Source of the DNA: an uncultured Roseicyclus sp.
GTDB lineage: Bacteria > Pseudomonadota > Alphaproteobacteria > Rhodobacterales > Rhodobacteraceae
Assembly: GCA_947494975.1 (NCBI GenBank)
Contig: CANLXA010000002.1
Span: forward strand, 62,001-126,000
Reading direction: 5' to 3'
DNA length: 64,000 bases
How positions within the stretch are numbered: position 1 is the first letter of the stretch; every line of letters starts with the position of its first letter. This document shows positions 17,630 through 27,022 of the stretch, piece after piece. The translations under genes and the position numbers were made by a program. The notes beneath the pieces are model-generated. The model had not been told where the DNA came from. It did not search any database and worked only from the letters and a program-made list of their open reading frames with translations.

Positions 17630-17972
17630 TTTGGGCTCCATGTGCATGATGATCATGTCCGCCGGCATCAGCGCAGCATTCGGCGATCAGGAAGGCCGAG
17701 AGCGCTTCGATCGCGGGGTGATCGACGCGGGACAGGATGCGGCGACCATCTTTTTTCTGCGCGACAAGCCCGGCCGACACCAATTGTTTCAGATGGTGTG
17801 TCAAAACCGATCCGGTCACGCCAACCGCCTCGCCCAGTTCTCCCATCGGAAGGCCCGATGGCCCTGCCCGCACAAGGCGGCGCACGATGGCAAGCCGTTG
17901 TTCCGAGCCAAGCGCGGCAAAGGCGGTGGCGGCAAGCGTGAGTTCGGGTGGAGAGAGAGGTGTATGTTCCAT
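17622..17972 (-). CDS. ArsR/SmtB-family metal-responsive repressor
   Basis: A 116-residue winged-helix regulator: LGSEQRLAIVRRLV, then GELGEAVGVTGSVLTHHLKQLVSAGLV as recognition helices and a wing with KKDGRRILSR. The C terminus carries a probable metal site, ECC followed by GGHDHHAH, so the sensor is likely of a C-terminal (alpha5) type. A perfect 16-base palindrome begins 2 bases upstream of the start codon. It is the first gene of the pair with the permease at 16604-17629, and autoregulation with metal release is the expected mode. Confidence 0.92.
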   Translation of the reverse strand: MEHTPLSPPELTLAATAFAALGSEQRLAIVRRLVRAGPSGLPMGELGEAVGVTGSVLTHHLKQLVSAGLVAQKKDGRRILSRVDHPAIEALSAFLIAECCADAGGHDHHAHGAQNG

Positions 17973-17974
17973 GA

Positions 17975-17990
17975 TTCTATAATTATAGAA
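17975..17990 (-). promoter_or_regulatory. Palindromic operator/-10 region of the arsR-permease unit
   Basis: TTCTATAATTATAGAA is a perfect 16-base palindrome ending 2 bases before the arsR start codon. On the minus strand it contains a consensus -10 TATAAT, with GTGGAT 16 bases upstream as a weak -35. ArsR repressors bind such A/T-rich palindromes over the promoter. The spacing places transcription start at or next to the ATG, so the message may be leaderless. Confidence 0.65.
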
Positions 17991-18047
17991 ATAACGAAAT
18001 GAAATCCACCCCTTTTCGTCGCAGCCTGCGCCGTTAAGTTCGGGCCC

Positions 18048-18644
18048 ATGTCAGATGCCGATGCCCTCGCCCAGGATCTGCGCGCGTGCCGCCTGTGCGT
18101 GGACCGTTTCGCGGCGACCCACACAGCCCATGCCCCGCGTCCGGTTGTGTGGTTTCACCCCGGCGCCCGGATCCTGATCGCAGGGCAGGCGCCGGGCATG
18201 AAGGTGCATCATTCGGGCCAGCCCTTTACCGACCCGTCCGGGGATCGGTTGCGCGACTGGATGGGTGTGGATGAGGGAACGTTCTATGACAAGGATCGGG
18301 TTGCCATCCTGCCGATGGCGTTTTGTTTTCCCGGTTATGACGCCAAGGGGTCCGACCTGCCGCCGCCCAAGATCTGTGCCAAGACCTGGCGCACACCTTT
18401 ACTCGACGCGTTGGGGGAGGTGCGGCTGACCCTTCTGGTGGGTGGATACGCACAAGCCTGGCATCTGGGCGACAAAGCCAGTGTAACCGCCCGCGTGACC
18501 CGGTGGCGCGACCATGCGCCCGAGAGCTTCCCCTTGCCCCACCCGTCGTGGCGCAATACGGCGTGGCTGAAACGCAATCCGTGGTTCGAGGCCGAGCTCT
18601 TGCCGGTGCTGCGCGCCCGAGTGGCTGAGGTGCTTGCCGAATGA
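18048..18644 (+). CDS. Uracil-DNA glycosylase superfamily protein
   Basis: A 198-residue protein with the superfamily A motif GQAPGMKVHHSGQPF (about residues 46-60) and a B motif HPSWRN near residue 165. A CRLC pair near the N terminus and further cysteines resemble the family 4/5 glycosylases that hold a 4Fe-4S cluster, but the complete ligand set is not clear. Uracil excision during base-excision repair is the likely activity, and a relative with another function is possible. It overlaps the following SseB-like gene by 4 bases (ATGA) and is divergent from arsR. Confidence 0.85.
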   Translation: MSDADALAQDLRACRLCVDRFAATHTAHAPRPVVWFHPGARILIAGQAPGMKVHHSGQPFTDPSGDRLRDWMGVDEGTFYDKDRVAILPMAFCFPGYDAKGSDLPPPKICAKTWRTPLLDALGEVRLTLLVGGYAQAWHLGDKASVTARVTRWRDHAPESFPLPHPSWRNTAWLKRNPWFEAELLPVLRARVAEVLAE

Positions 18645-19420
18645 CCCCCCTGGATATCGCCCATGCCGCCATGGACGCGAACCCCGACAGCACGGAAATG
18701 CGGCTGGCCTGGTTTGACCGGCTGGCCGGGTCGGAGATGTTCCTTCTTCTGGAGGCAGAGGCGGGGGAAGACAGCGTGAGGCCCAAGGTTTTTTCGGTCG
18801 ACGGGGCCGATCTTGTCGTCGCGTTCGATCGCGAGGAACGCCTGTCCGATTTTGCAGGTGAGGCTGCGCCTTATGTGGCGCTCTCGGCTCGGGTTCTGGC
18901 GGGGATGTTGGCCACTGCGGGGCTGGGTCTGGCCGTGAACCTCGGGACGGAGGCCGAAACCGTGCTCGAGGGGGATGCCGTTGGATGGCTTTCCGGCACC
19001 TTGTCGCAAGAGCCGGAACGGGTGGAAGAACGCCCCGACGAGGTTCTGCCCCCCGACGGTCTGCCCGACACGCTGCTGACCGCGCTCGACGCCCGGTTGG
19101 CGGCGGCGGAAGGGCGCGCGAAACTTGCCTATCTGGTCGCGACGCGGTTCGACACCGGCAGGCGGGGGCATTTGCTGGCCTTTGTCGGGGCGGTGCCCGG
19201 CGCGGAAGGGGCGCTGGCCCAGTTGGTGGGTGAGGCGCTCAGCTTTTCGGGGCTGGAAGCCGCCAGCCTTGATGTCGGCTTTTTTGCCGCCAGTGATCCG
19301 ATCTGTGCGCGGCTGGCCAAGGTCGGCCTGCGGTTCGACCTGCCCGAGCCGTTCCTAACGGACGCGCCAGCGCCCTCTGCTCCGGGGAGCGACCCGGATC
19401 GCCCACCGCGCCTGCGTTGA
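18641..19420 (+). CDS. SseB-like protein
   Basis: A 259-residue protein whose N-terminal 110 or so residues (RLAWFDRLAGSEMFLLLEAE; KVFSVDGADLVVAFDREERL) resemble the SseB N-terminal domain, and whose C-terminal part (LAYLVATRFDTGRRGHLLAF) resembles its second domain. The molecular role of SseB in non-pathogens is unknown. It is translationally coupled to the glycosylase-like gene upstream. No signal peptide or membrane segment is seen, so it is probably cytoplasmic. Confidence 0.7.
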   Translation: MTPLDIAHAAMDANPDSTEMRLAWFDRLAGSEMFLLLEAEAGEDSVRPKVFSVDGADLVVAFDREERLSDFAGEAAPYVALSARVLAGMLATAGLGLAVNLGTEAETVLEGDAVGWLSGTLSQEPERVEERPDEVLPPDGLPDTLLTALDARLAAAEGRAKLAYLVATRFDTGRRGHLLAFVGAVPGAEGALAQLVGEALSFSGLEAASLDVGFFAASDPICARLAKVGLRFDLPEPFLTDAPAPSAPGSDPDRPPRLR

Positions 19421-19424
19421 GGCT

Positions 19425-20360
19425 TCAGTAGCCGAGGTCGCGATCCACCAGATGCAGGAATGGCTCGCCCGCCTCCCCCCGGCGAATATTCTCCGCGATC
19501 ATGCGGGACGCCGACGAAGGACGCGTTTCCGAGGCGATGTGCGGCGTGACCGTAACGGCGGGATGCGCCCAGAACGGATGGTCGGGCGGCAATGGTTCCT
19601 CCCGAAACACATCCAGCGTCGCGTGGGCGATGTGCCCGGCATCAAGCGCGTCCAGCAGTGCCTGGTCATCGATCAGTGGCCCGCGCCCGGGATTGATGAT
19701 CACAGCCCCTTTCGGCATCAACGCGAGGCGTTCGGCGTCAAGCGTGTTCTCCGTTGCCGGTGTGTCCGGCAGCAGCAGAACCGCGATGTCGCTGGTTGCC
19801 AAGATCTCCGACAACCCCGCTGCGCCATGATGCGTGGTGACGCCCGCCACCTCTTTTGGGGACCGTGACCAGCCCGACACCTGAAATCCGAACGGCATCA
19901 GCGCCGTCGCCACGGCACGCCCCAACGCGCCAAATCCCAGAACACCCACGCGCCTGTCGCGGGCGAGCGGCGGCACCTTGCCGCTCCGCCAGATGCCGTC
20001 TTGTCCGTGGATATGGGCATCCATCCCCAGATGATGCCGCAGCACGTGGCCCACGCACCATTCCACCATGCCGTTTGTCATGCCGTCATCGACCATCCGG
20101 GCCAGTGGAACGGTGAGGGTCGCATTGCCGACCACGTCCTCAACACCGGCCCATAGGTTCAACACTGCTTTCAAGCGCGTGAATGGCGTGAAATCCTGCA
20201 CCTTGGAATTGGGCGCATAGACCATGTAGTCCACGTCTTGCGGATCTGCCTCCGTCACCAGCCTGGCATCGGGCAAACCGACCTCGGCCAGAGCCGCGCG
20301 CAGATGCGGCGCGTAGATGTTCCACCGCTCGGGGCGGGCCGCGAATAGGATCGTGGGCAT
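19425..20360 (-). CDS. D-2-hydroxyacid dehydrogenase, glyoxylate/hydroxypyruvate reductase A-like
   Basis: A 311-residue NAD(P)H-dependent dehydrogenase. The Rossmann motif GVLGFGALGRAVA lies near the middle, INPGRGPLID and the catalytic-His region HPAVTVTPHIAS follow, and the catalytic Arg/Glu regions are present. Overall similarity is to GhrA, which reduces glyoxylate and hydroxypyruvate. It lies 22 bases after rodA on the same strand and may be read from the end of the elongasome operon, but its function is metabolic. Confidence 0.88.
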   Translation of the reverse strand: MPTILFAARPERWNIYAPHLRAALAEVGLPDARLVTEADPQDVDYMVYAPNSKVQDFTPFTRLKAVLNLWAGVEDVVGNATLTVPLARMVDDGMTNGMVEWCVGHVLRHHLGMDAHIHGQDGIWRSGKVPPLARDRRVGVLGFGALGRAVATALMPFGFQVSGWSRSPKEVAGVTTHHGAAGLSEILATSDIAVLLLPDTPATENTLDAERLALMPKGAVIINPGRGPLIDDQALLDALDAGHIAHATLDVFREEPLPPDHPFWAHPAVTVTPHIASETRPSSASRMIAENIRRGEAGEPFLHLVDRDLGY

Positions 20361-20382
20361 ATCAGGAGCTTTCTTGCAGGGC

Positions 20383-21522
20383 CTATCGAGCGCGGTGGAT
20401 ATGGGCGGATTGGACCAGCCCGAAGGCCACCATCAGAACCAGCATGGCCGACCCTCCATAGCTGACCAGCGGCAGTGGCACGCCGACCACCGGGGCCAGG
20501 CCCATGACCATCGCCATGTTGACGGCGAAGTAGAGGAAAAACGTGACGGCAATGCCCATGACAAGCAGCGACGCAAACCGGTCTCGCGCCATCAGGGCCG
20601 TGGCGATGCAGAAGATCAGGATCAGCACGTAAAGCAGTAGCAGCGACGCTGCACCGACAAAGCCGAATTCCTCGGCCAAGGTCGGGAAGATGAAGTCCGT
20701 ATGGCTCTCAGGCAGGAAATCGCCCCGGATCTGAGTGCCCTGCATGAAGCCGCGCCCGGTCCAACCGCCGGAGCCCAGGGCAATCTGGCTTTGTGTGATG
20801 TGATATCCTGCGCCAAGCGGATCGGATGACGGGTCGAGAAACGTGTCTATCCGCGCATATTGATAGTCGGCCAGCAGCGCCCAATCGGTGCCTCGGCTGG
20901 AAAAGACCGCCGTCACCGCGCCGATCCCGAGAGCGATCACACTGGCAAAATAGAGCCAGTGGACCCCGGCCATGAAAAGCACCGCGCCGCCGCCCATCAG
21001 GATCAGGAGCGAGGTGCCGAGATCGGGCTGAATGAAGGTCAGCCCCACCGGCACGCCGATGATCAGAAGCGGGATCGCGACGAAAAGCGGGTGGGACACT
21101 TTGCCAAGATCCAGCCAGTCGTAATAGGCCGCCAGCATCATCACCACTGTGATCTTCGCCATTTCCGACGGTTGCAGGCGCATGAACCCAAGGTCGATCC
21201 ATCGCTGTGCGCCGCCGCCCGTGGCGCCGAAGAACTCCACATAGAGGAGCAAAAGCAAGGACACGACGTAAGCCAGCACGGACATATTGCGCCAGAACCA
21301 GATCGGGACCATAGCCACGATCAGCATCGCAAGAAACCCCAGCGCAAAGCGCTGCATCTGTGTCTCGGCCCACGGGCTGAACGAGCCGCCGGCCACGGAA
21401 TAGAGCATCAGAAACCCGACGCTTGCCACGCTGACCAGCAATAGCGCCAGCGCCCAGTTCAGGTGCAGGATCTTGCGCCAGCCCGTGGGCGTGGATTTGA
21501 CGTTATATTCCAGAAAACTCAT
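20383..21522 (-). CDS. rodA: Rod-shape-determining SEDS glycosyltransferase
   Basis: A 379-residue polytopic protein of the SEDS family, with about ten helices. Conserved stretches include WIDLGFMRLQPSEMAK, FIQPDLGTSLLILMGG, LPESHTDFIFPTLAEEFGF and, near the end, PLPLVSYGGSAML. RodA polymerises glycan strands from lipid II together with PBP2. It lies 13 bases after mrdA as the last shape gene of the mre operon. Confidence 0.97.
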   Translation of the reverse strand: MSFLEYNVKSTPTGWRKILHLNWALALLLVSVASVGFLMLYSVAGGSFSPWAETQMQRFALGFLAMLIVAMVPIWFWRNMSVLAYVVSLLLLLYVEFFGATGGGAQRWIDLGFMRLQPSEMAKITVVMMLAAYYDWLDLGKVSHPLFVAIPLLIIGVPVGLTFIQPDLGTSLLILMGGGAVLFMAGVHWLYFASVIALGIGAVTAVFSSRGTDWALLADYQYARIDTFLDPSSDPLGAGYHITQSQIALGSGGWTGRGFMQGTQIRGDFLPESHTDFIFPTLAEEFGFVGAASLLLLYVLILIFCIATALMARDRFASLLVMGIAVTFFLYFAVNMAMVMGLAPVVGVPLPLVSYGGSAMLVLMVAFGLVQSAHIHRAR

Positions 21523-21535
21523 GCGCCGAGCCCCG

Positions 21536-23485
21536 TCATGCGCGCGTCAATTCGCGGCCCGAGGGCACGGGCGGGGTCTCGAAAATCGGCAGGCTGTCAT
21601 GCATCGCCTCGATCTCGCGGCGCTGCCCCACGGGGTACAGCTCCGGCGGGGGTACATCGCCGACCTGCGCGCGGAGCAGGATGTCCCGCCCGATCGGCGC
21701 CGCTGCGGTGGAACCACCGCCGCCATGTTCGACCAGGACGGACACCGCGTAGCGCGGGTTGTCAAAGGGCGCGAAGCCCACGAAAAGCGCATGATCGCGC
21801 CGTTCCCACGGCAGATCCTCGTTCCGGATGACGCCCGCTGCACGCTCCGCGGCAGTGATGTTCCGAACCTGACTGGTGCCTGTTTTCCCGGCAATCGCAT
21901 AGGCGTCGCCCATGGTTCGGCTGCGATACGCCGTGCCCCGGGGATCATTGCTCACCTGCCACATGCCCCGATGAACGAGCGCCAGATGGGCCGGGTCGAT
22001 GCCCAGACCGGGCGCGTCCTCGCCGCCTTGGCGCACCCCGTCGATGGAGCGGATCAACGACGGCTCCAACGCGCGGCCCGAGGCGATGCGCGCCGTCATC
22101 ACCGCCAGGTGCAGCGGCGAGGACAACACGAAGCCCTGCCCGATGGACGCGTTGAGCGTGTCGCCCACAACCCATTCTTCGTCAAAGCGGCGGCGCTTCC
22201 AGTCCATCGTGGGGGCAAGGCCCTCGGCAATGCCCGAAAGCGGCAGATCATGGCGTACACCGCAGCCAAGCCGCCGCGCCATGGCCGAGATATTCTCGAT
22301 CCCGACGCGCTGTGCCAGTTCGTAATAGTAAACGTCACAGGACTGGCTGAGGCTCTCCAGCAGGTTCATCCGCCCATGTCCGCCCCGCCGCCAGCAATGG
22401 AACCGGCGATTGCCGACCTCGATGGATCCGGCACAGGGGATGGTCTCGTTCGCCGTGATGAAGCCGCCTTCCAGTGCGGCAAGGGCCACGACCATCTTGT
22501 AGGTGGAGCCCGGCGGATAGAGGCCCTGCGTGGCCTTGTTGGCAAGGGGGCGATAGGGATCCTCGTTCAATCCCGCCCATTGCGTGGTCGAGATACCGCG
22601 CACGAAAAGATTCGGATCGAAGGTGGGCGCGGAGGCGATGGCCAGCACCTCGCCGCTCACGCAATCCATCACGACCGCCCCGGCGCTTTCGCCGCTCATC
22701 CGTGCCTCAACGTAGTTTTGCAGGCCTGCATCCACGGTTAGCTGCACATCGCCGCCCGGCGTGGCGGGATCGCGGTCCACTTCGCGCATCACCCGGCCCG
22801 ACGCATTCACTTCCACGCGGCTGGTGCCCGCGCGCCCGCGCAGGACGTCTTCCACCTTGTCTTCCACGTTGTAGCGGCCAACCTGGAAGTCCGGGATCTG
22901 CAGCACGGGATCGGTATCGCCGGTCTGTTCCAGATACCAATCCGACACCGGGCCGACATACCCCACCACATGGGCGAAATCCGCCCCAAGTGGGTAGGCG
23001 CGGCTCAACCCCACCTCGGGGTTCACGCCGGGCAGGGCAGGGGCGTTGACCGCAACCGACGACATCTCTTCCCAGCTCAGCCTGTCGGCGATGGTGACCG
23101 GTACAAATCCGGGGCGGCGGCGGATCTCCTCGCGGGCGCGTTCCAACGCGCGCAGATCCATGTTTACCAGCCGGGCAACCTCGTCGAGCACGGCATCCAC
23201 GTCGCCCGCGTCCTCACGCACCAGCGTGATCCGGTAATTCTGTTCATTCCCCGCCAGAAGCACGCCCGACCGGTCAAAGATGAGGCCCCGTTCGGGGGGC
23301 AACAGCCTGAGGTTGATGCGGTTTTCTTCGGCCAACAGGCGAAAATCATCGGCCCGTTCGACTTGCAGATACCGCATCCGCCCGGCCAGAACCGCGCCGG
23401 TTCCCACAAACACACCGCCGACGATCAGGCTCCGACGGCCGATCATGCGTGCACTGTCCTCGATCTCTTTCTGGGTTTTCTTCAT
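21536..23485 (-). CDS. mrdA: Penicillin-binding protein 2
   Basis: A 649-residue class B transpeptidase. A membrane anchor (about residues 17-36), pedestal domain, and a transpeptidase domain with the active-site Ser in PPGSTYKMVVAL, SQSCDVYY as the second motif and GKTGTSQVR as the third. It cross-links peptidoglycan made by RodA during side-wall elongation. Spacing to rodA is 13 bases and to mreD 15 bases, as in other proteobacterial mre operons. Confidence 0.97.
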   Translation of the reverse strand: MKKTQKEIEDSARMIGRRSLIVGGVFVGTGAVLAGRMRYLQVERADDFRLLAEENRINLRLLPPERGLIFDRSGVLLAGNEQNYRITLVREDAGDVDAVLDEVARLVNMDLRALERAREEIRRRPGFVPVTIADRLSWEEMSSVAVNAPALPGVNPEVGLSRAYPLGADFAHVVGYVGPVSDWYLEQTGDTDPVLQIPDFQVGRYNVEDKVEDVLRGRAGTSRVEVNASGRVMREVDRDPATPGGDVQLTVDAGLQNYVEARMSGESAGAVVMDCVSGEVLAIASAPTFDPNLFVRGISTTQWAGLNEDPYRPLANKATQGLYPPGSTYKMVVALAALEGGFITANETIPCAGSIEVGNRRFHCWRRGGHGRMNLLESLSQSCDVYYYELAQRVGIENISAMARRLGCGVRHDLPLSGIAEGLAPTMDWKRRRFDEEWVVGDTLNASIGQGFVLSSPLHLAVMTARIASGRALEPSLIRSIDGVRQGGEDAPGLGIDPAHLALVHRGMWQVSNDPRGTAYRSRTMGDAYAIAGKTGTSQVRNITAAERAAGVIRNEDLPWERRDHALFVGFAPFDNPRYAVSVLVEHGGGGSTAAAPIGRDILLRAQVGDVPPPELYPVGQRREIEAMHDSLPIFETPPVPSGRELTRA

Positions 23486-23500
23486 GGGGTGATCAGATTC

Positions 23501-24028
23501 TCAAAACGCCTCGAGCTCGGCCGGGCCGAGTTTACGCAAACCAAACACATATTTCGAGACGGCCACGACCGCCGGATAAACAAGGATCGTCACGATGCCT
23601 TGGGCCAAGGTAAGCCCCAGCGGATCAACATCCACCAGCAGGATCCAAAGCGCCATGCGGTTGAGCAAGACCATGCCGATCACGGCCCCGGTCACCGCCC
23701 CCCATTCCACGAGGAAGGGAAACTCCGTCATCGTCAGGCGCCGACGCCGCAGGCTTTCGCAGGCCAGGATCACCAGAAGGGTCCAGAGCCCCGGCGGGCG
23801 CAGGAACAGGAAATCGGCCAGCACGAACACGATCAGGACGAGGCCAAGGGGCACGACAGCGGGTTGGCGCACAAGCCAGGCGAATGTAAGCAAAACAAGC
23901 AGATCCGGCCCTGGCACGCCGCTTGCAGCCAGGTTCAGGGGCAGGAGCTTCATGGTCATCAAGAAAAGCGCCACGACCAGAAACAGCATCCGGTAGGTCC
24001 AGACATGGCGGGTGGATACGGCGCTCAT
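23501..24028 (-). CDS. mreD: Rod-shape-determining protein MreD
   Basis: A 175-residue protein with about five or six hydrophobic helices and few recognisable motifs, as usual for MreD. The assignment rests on topology, size and position between mreC (4-base overlap) and mrdA. MreD links MreC and the cytoplasmic MreB filament to the RodA-PBP2 synthase. Confidence 0.88.
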   Translation of the reverse strand: MSAVSTRHVWTYRMLFLVVALFLMTMKLLPLNLAASGVPGPDLLVLLTFAWLVRQPAVVPLGLVLIVFVLADFLFLRPPGLWTLLVILACESLRRRRLTMTEFPFLVEWGAVTGAVIGMVLLNRMALWILLVDVDPLGLTLAQGIVTILVYPAVVAVSKYVFGLRKLGPAELEAF

Positions 24029-24966
24029 GGGGCCGCCTCCGCTTCGGCACGGGCCGCATCGACCGGAACCAGCGTATCGTCTTCCCCAATTTCCATACCG
24101 GGGGGCGGCCAGGGCGGGCCGATCAGGCTTCCGGGGTCATCCAGCGTGGTGCCCGGATGGCTCCGCATCACGCGCATGAAGTTCAGCCGCTGCAAGTCGG
24201 CGGACAGGCGCGCGCGCAGGCGTCCGTCGGAGGTGAACACCACTTGGCCAACAAGCAGGCCGGGCGGGAACAGCCCGCCATCCCCGGAGGTCACGATCCG
24301 GTCGCCCGCGGCCACATCGGCCGGATCTTCCACGAAATCGAGGGTTGGCGTGGAGGTGTTGTCTCCCATCAGCAGCGCTTGCTGGCCCGACGGCTGGATC
24401 GTCACCGGGATGCGGCTCGCGGCATCGGTCAGCAGCAAGACACGGCTCGTCCGCTGCCCCACACCAGAGATCCGGCCGACGACGCCAAGGCCATCCATGG
24501 TGGCCCACCCATCAAGAATCCCGTCTCGCGCACCCACATTCAGCAGGACCGACCGCCGGAAGGGTGACCCGCTATCGGCCAGCACGATCCCGGTCACGAA
24601 GGTCAGTTCCGGGTCGAGCTGCACGCGGTTCAGGTCCAGCAGCCGCGCGTTTTCCTGCTCTAGCTGCAACGCCGCTTCCCGCCACGCGCGCATTTGCTGC
24701 AATTCCCGGCGAAGTTCCTGATTTTGCTCGAACAAACGCGCGTAGCTTTGGAAATCCTCTGCCATGCGTGCGATACCCGTCACCGGCGCCATCACCCATT
24801 CCATATTCGGCACATAGCGGTCGATGATAGCGGCGCGAATGCGCTCCACGCGCGGGTTATCAATCCGCCATAACAGCACAAGCGACAACAAGAACAGCAC
24901 CAGCACCGCCAGCAGCAAGCGCCGGACGGGGCGGGAGTAGGAATCGTCATAGCTGTCCCGGGCCAT
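24025..24966 (-). CDS. mreC: Rod-shape-determining protein MreC
   Basis: A 313-residue bitopic protein: short cytoplasmic N terminus, one helix (RLLLAVLVLFLLSLVLLW, about residues 15-32), a coiled coil (about 68-105; YARLFEQNQELRRELQQMR) and a periplasmic beta domain with DGLGVVGRISGVGQRTSRVL. An acidic Ala/Glu-rich tail ends the protein. MreC activates PBP2. It overlaps mreD by 4 bases and follows mreB after 81 bases. Confidence 0.95.
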   Translation of the reverse strand: MARDSYDDSYSRPVRRLLLAVLVLFLLSLVLLWRIDNPRVERIRAAIIDRYVPNMEWVMAPVTGIARMAEDFQSYARLFEQNQELRRELQQMRAWREAALQLEQENARLLDLNRVQLDPELTFVTGIVLADSGSPFRRSVLLNVGARDGILDGWATMDGLGVVGRISGVGQRTSRVLLLTDAASRIPVTIQPSGQQALLMGDNTSTPTLDFVEDPADVAAGDRIVTSGDGGLFPPGLLVGQVVFTSDGRLRARLSADLQRLNFMRVMRSHPGTTLDDPGSLIGPPWPPPGMEIGEDDTLVPVDAARAEAEAAP

Positions 24967-25047
24967 CGGTCGCCTTTCGGGTCGTCAGACGGTTTGAAGC
25001 GCAAGCTGATAGGTGTGGAGCGGTTTTCGGATCAACGTGCGCGACGC

Positions 25048-26130
<1,083 letters not shown>

Positions 26131-26251
26131 TCACGAGGACGCCCACCTGAGACTCGGCATATAGACGTTAGGCCCCCGTTGCCGCAAGGGGCGCGGACGG
26201 ATGGGATCGGCGCGGGACCGCTGCTCCGATGGTCAACAAGTCGCGGATAAG

Positions 26252-27022
26252 TTAGTCGGGGCAGCGTACACTCCACCAAATCTCGGTTCTGTCGAAATCG
26301 GGTTCCGGCTCGAACCGAAGCCTTGATTTCGACCAAACCCAACAAATGCTTCGACCCTCTACAAGTAACACGGCATGGTACGTGTACATTTCCCGAAAAG
26401 GCCCTCCCACGTTAATGCGAGTGTCCTGCCCCAGATCGAGGCCGCGCAGATCGCGCCAATGCGTAGGGTGTTCGTAAGTCTCATGGTCTCCGATCAGAAT
26501 TCGATACGGCGCGCCATCAGCAATACTCAGTGCCGAACGATTGACAGAAGAGTATGACACAAGTGACCAACCCGCGATTGCCAGAACTGCGCCAATGGAG
26601 ATCATTGTCAGGATCGAGTAGTTCGGGGCGCGGAAGCGCAAGCTCTCTCCCAAGAAGATCAATCCCGCCAATACGCAGATCAGATAGAGCAATTGCCTGA
26701 GTTGCGCAGCTTCGGTATCCATCAGGGCAATTGGAAAGACCCCAAGGAAAGCTGCTGGCAGTAGCGCAAGAAGCGCAATCCATCTGGCGGCGGCCCAGCC
26801 TTGCCCGGGAATTGCCCAAAGAACAAATCCCAAAGGAAATGAATAGGCGAACAGTAGGTTTCCCAAAACGGATAGGATAATGAGACCCGCCTCGGCGCTA
26901 CCGACGTATTCCGGCACCGGCCACAGGTGTTCCTGACGAAGGATGCCGAACCAGATCAACGAAAGCGATATGAGAGGCACCCAAAAAATGGGTGCCCCGA
27001 GCGCCTTGAGTCTACCCCACAT
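26252..27022 (-). CDS. Hypothetical membrane protein, A/T-richer than its neighbours
   Basis: A 256-residue protein of unknown function. About six hydrophobic segments occupy residues 10-165 (FWVPLISLSLIWFGIL, LILSVLGNLLFAYSFPLGFV and others), followed by a soluble, tryptophan-rich C-terminal domain (about 170-256; HPTHWRDLRGLDLGQDTRIN, SRLRFEPEPDFDRTEIWW). Codon use is visibly less GC-rich than leuA and mreB on either side. Its ATG lies inside the last 11 bases of leuA in another frame, so it may be translated by coupling to leuA. Probably a later insertion into a conserved neighbourhood. Confidence 0.75.
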   Translation of the reverse strand: MWGRLKALGAPIFWVPLISLSLIWFGILRQEHLWPVPEYVGSAEAGLIILSVLGNLLFAYSFPLGFVLWAIPGQGWAAARWIALLALLPAAFLGVFPIALMDTEAAQLRQLLYLICVLAGLIFLGESLRFRAPNYSILTMISIGAVLAIAGWSLVSYSSVNRSALSIADGAPYRILIGDHETYEHPTHWRDLRGLDLGQDTRINVGGPFREMYTYHAVLLVEGRSICWVWSKSRLRFEPEPDFDRTEIWWSVRCPD

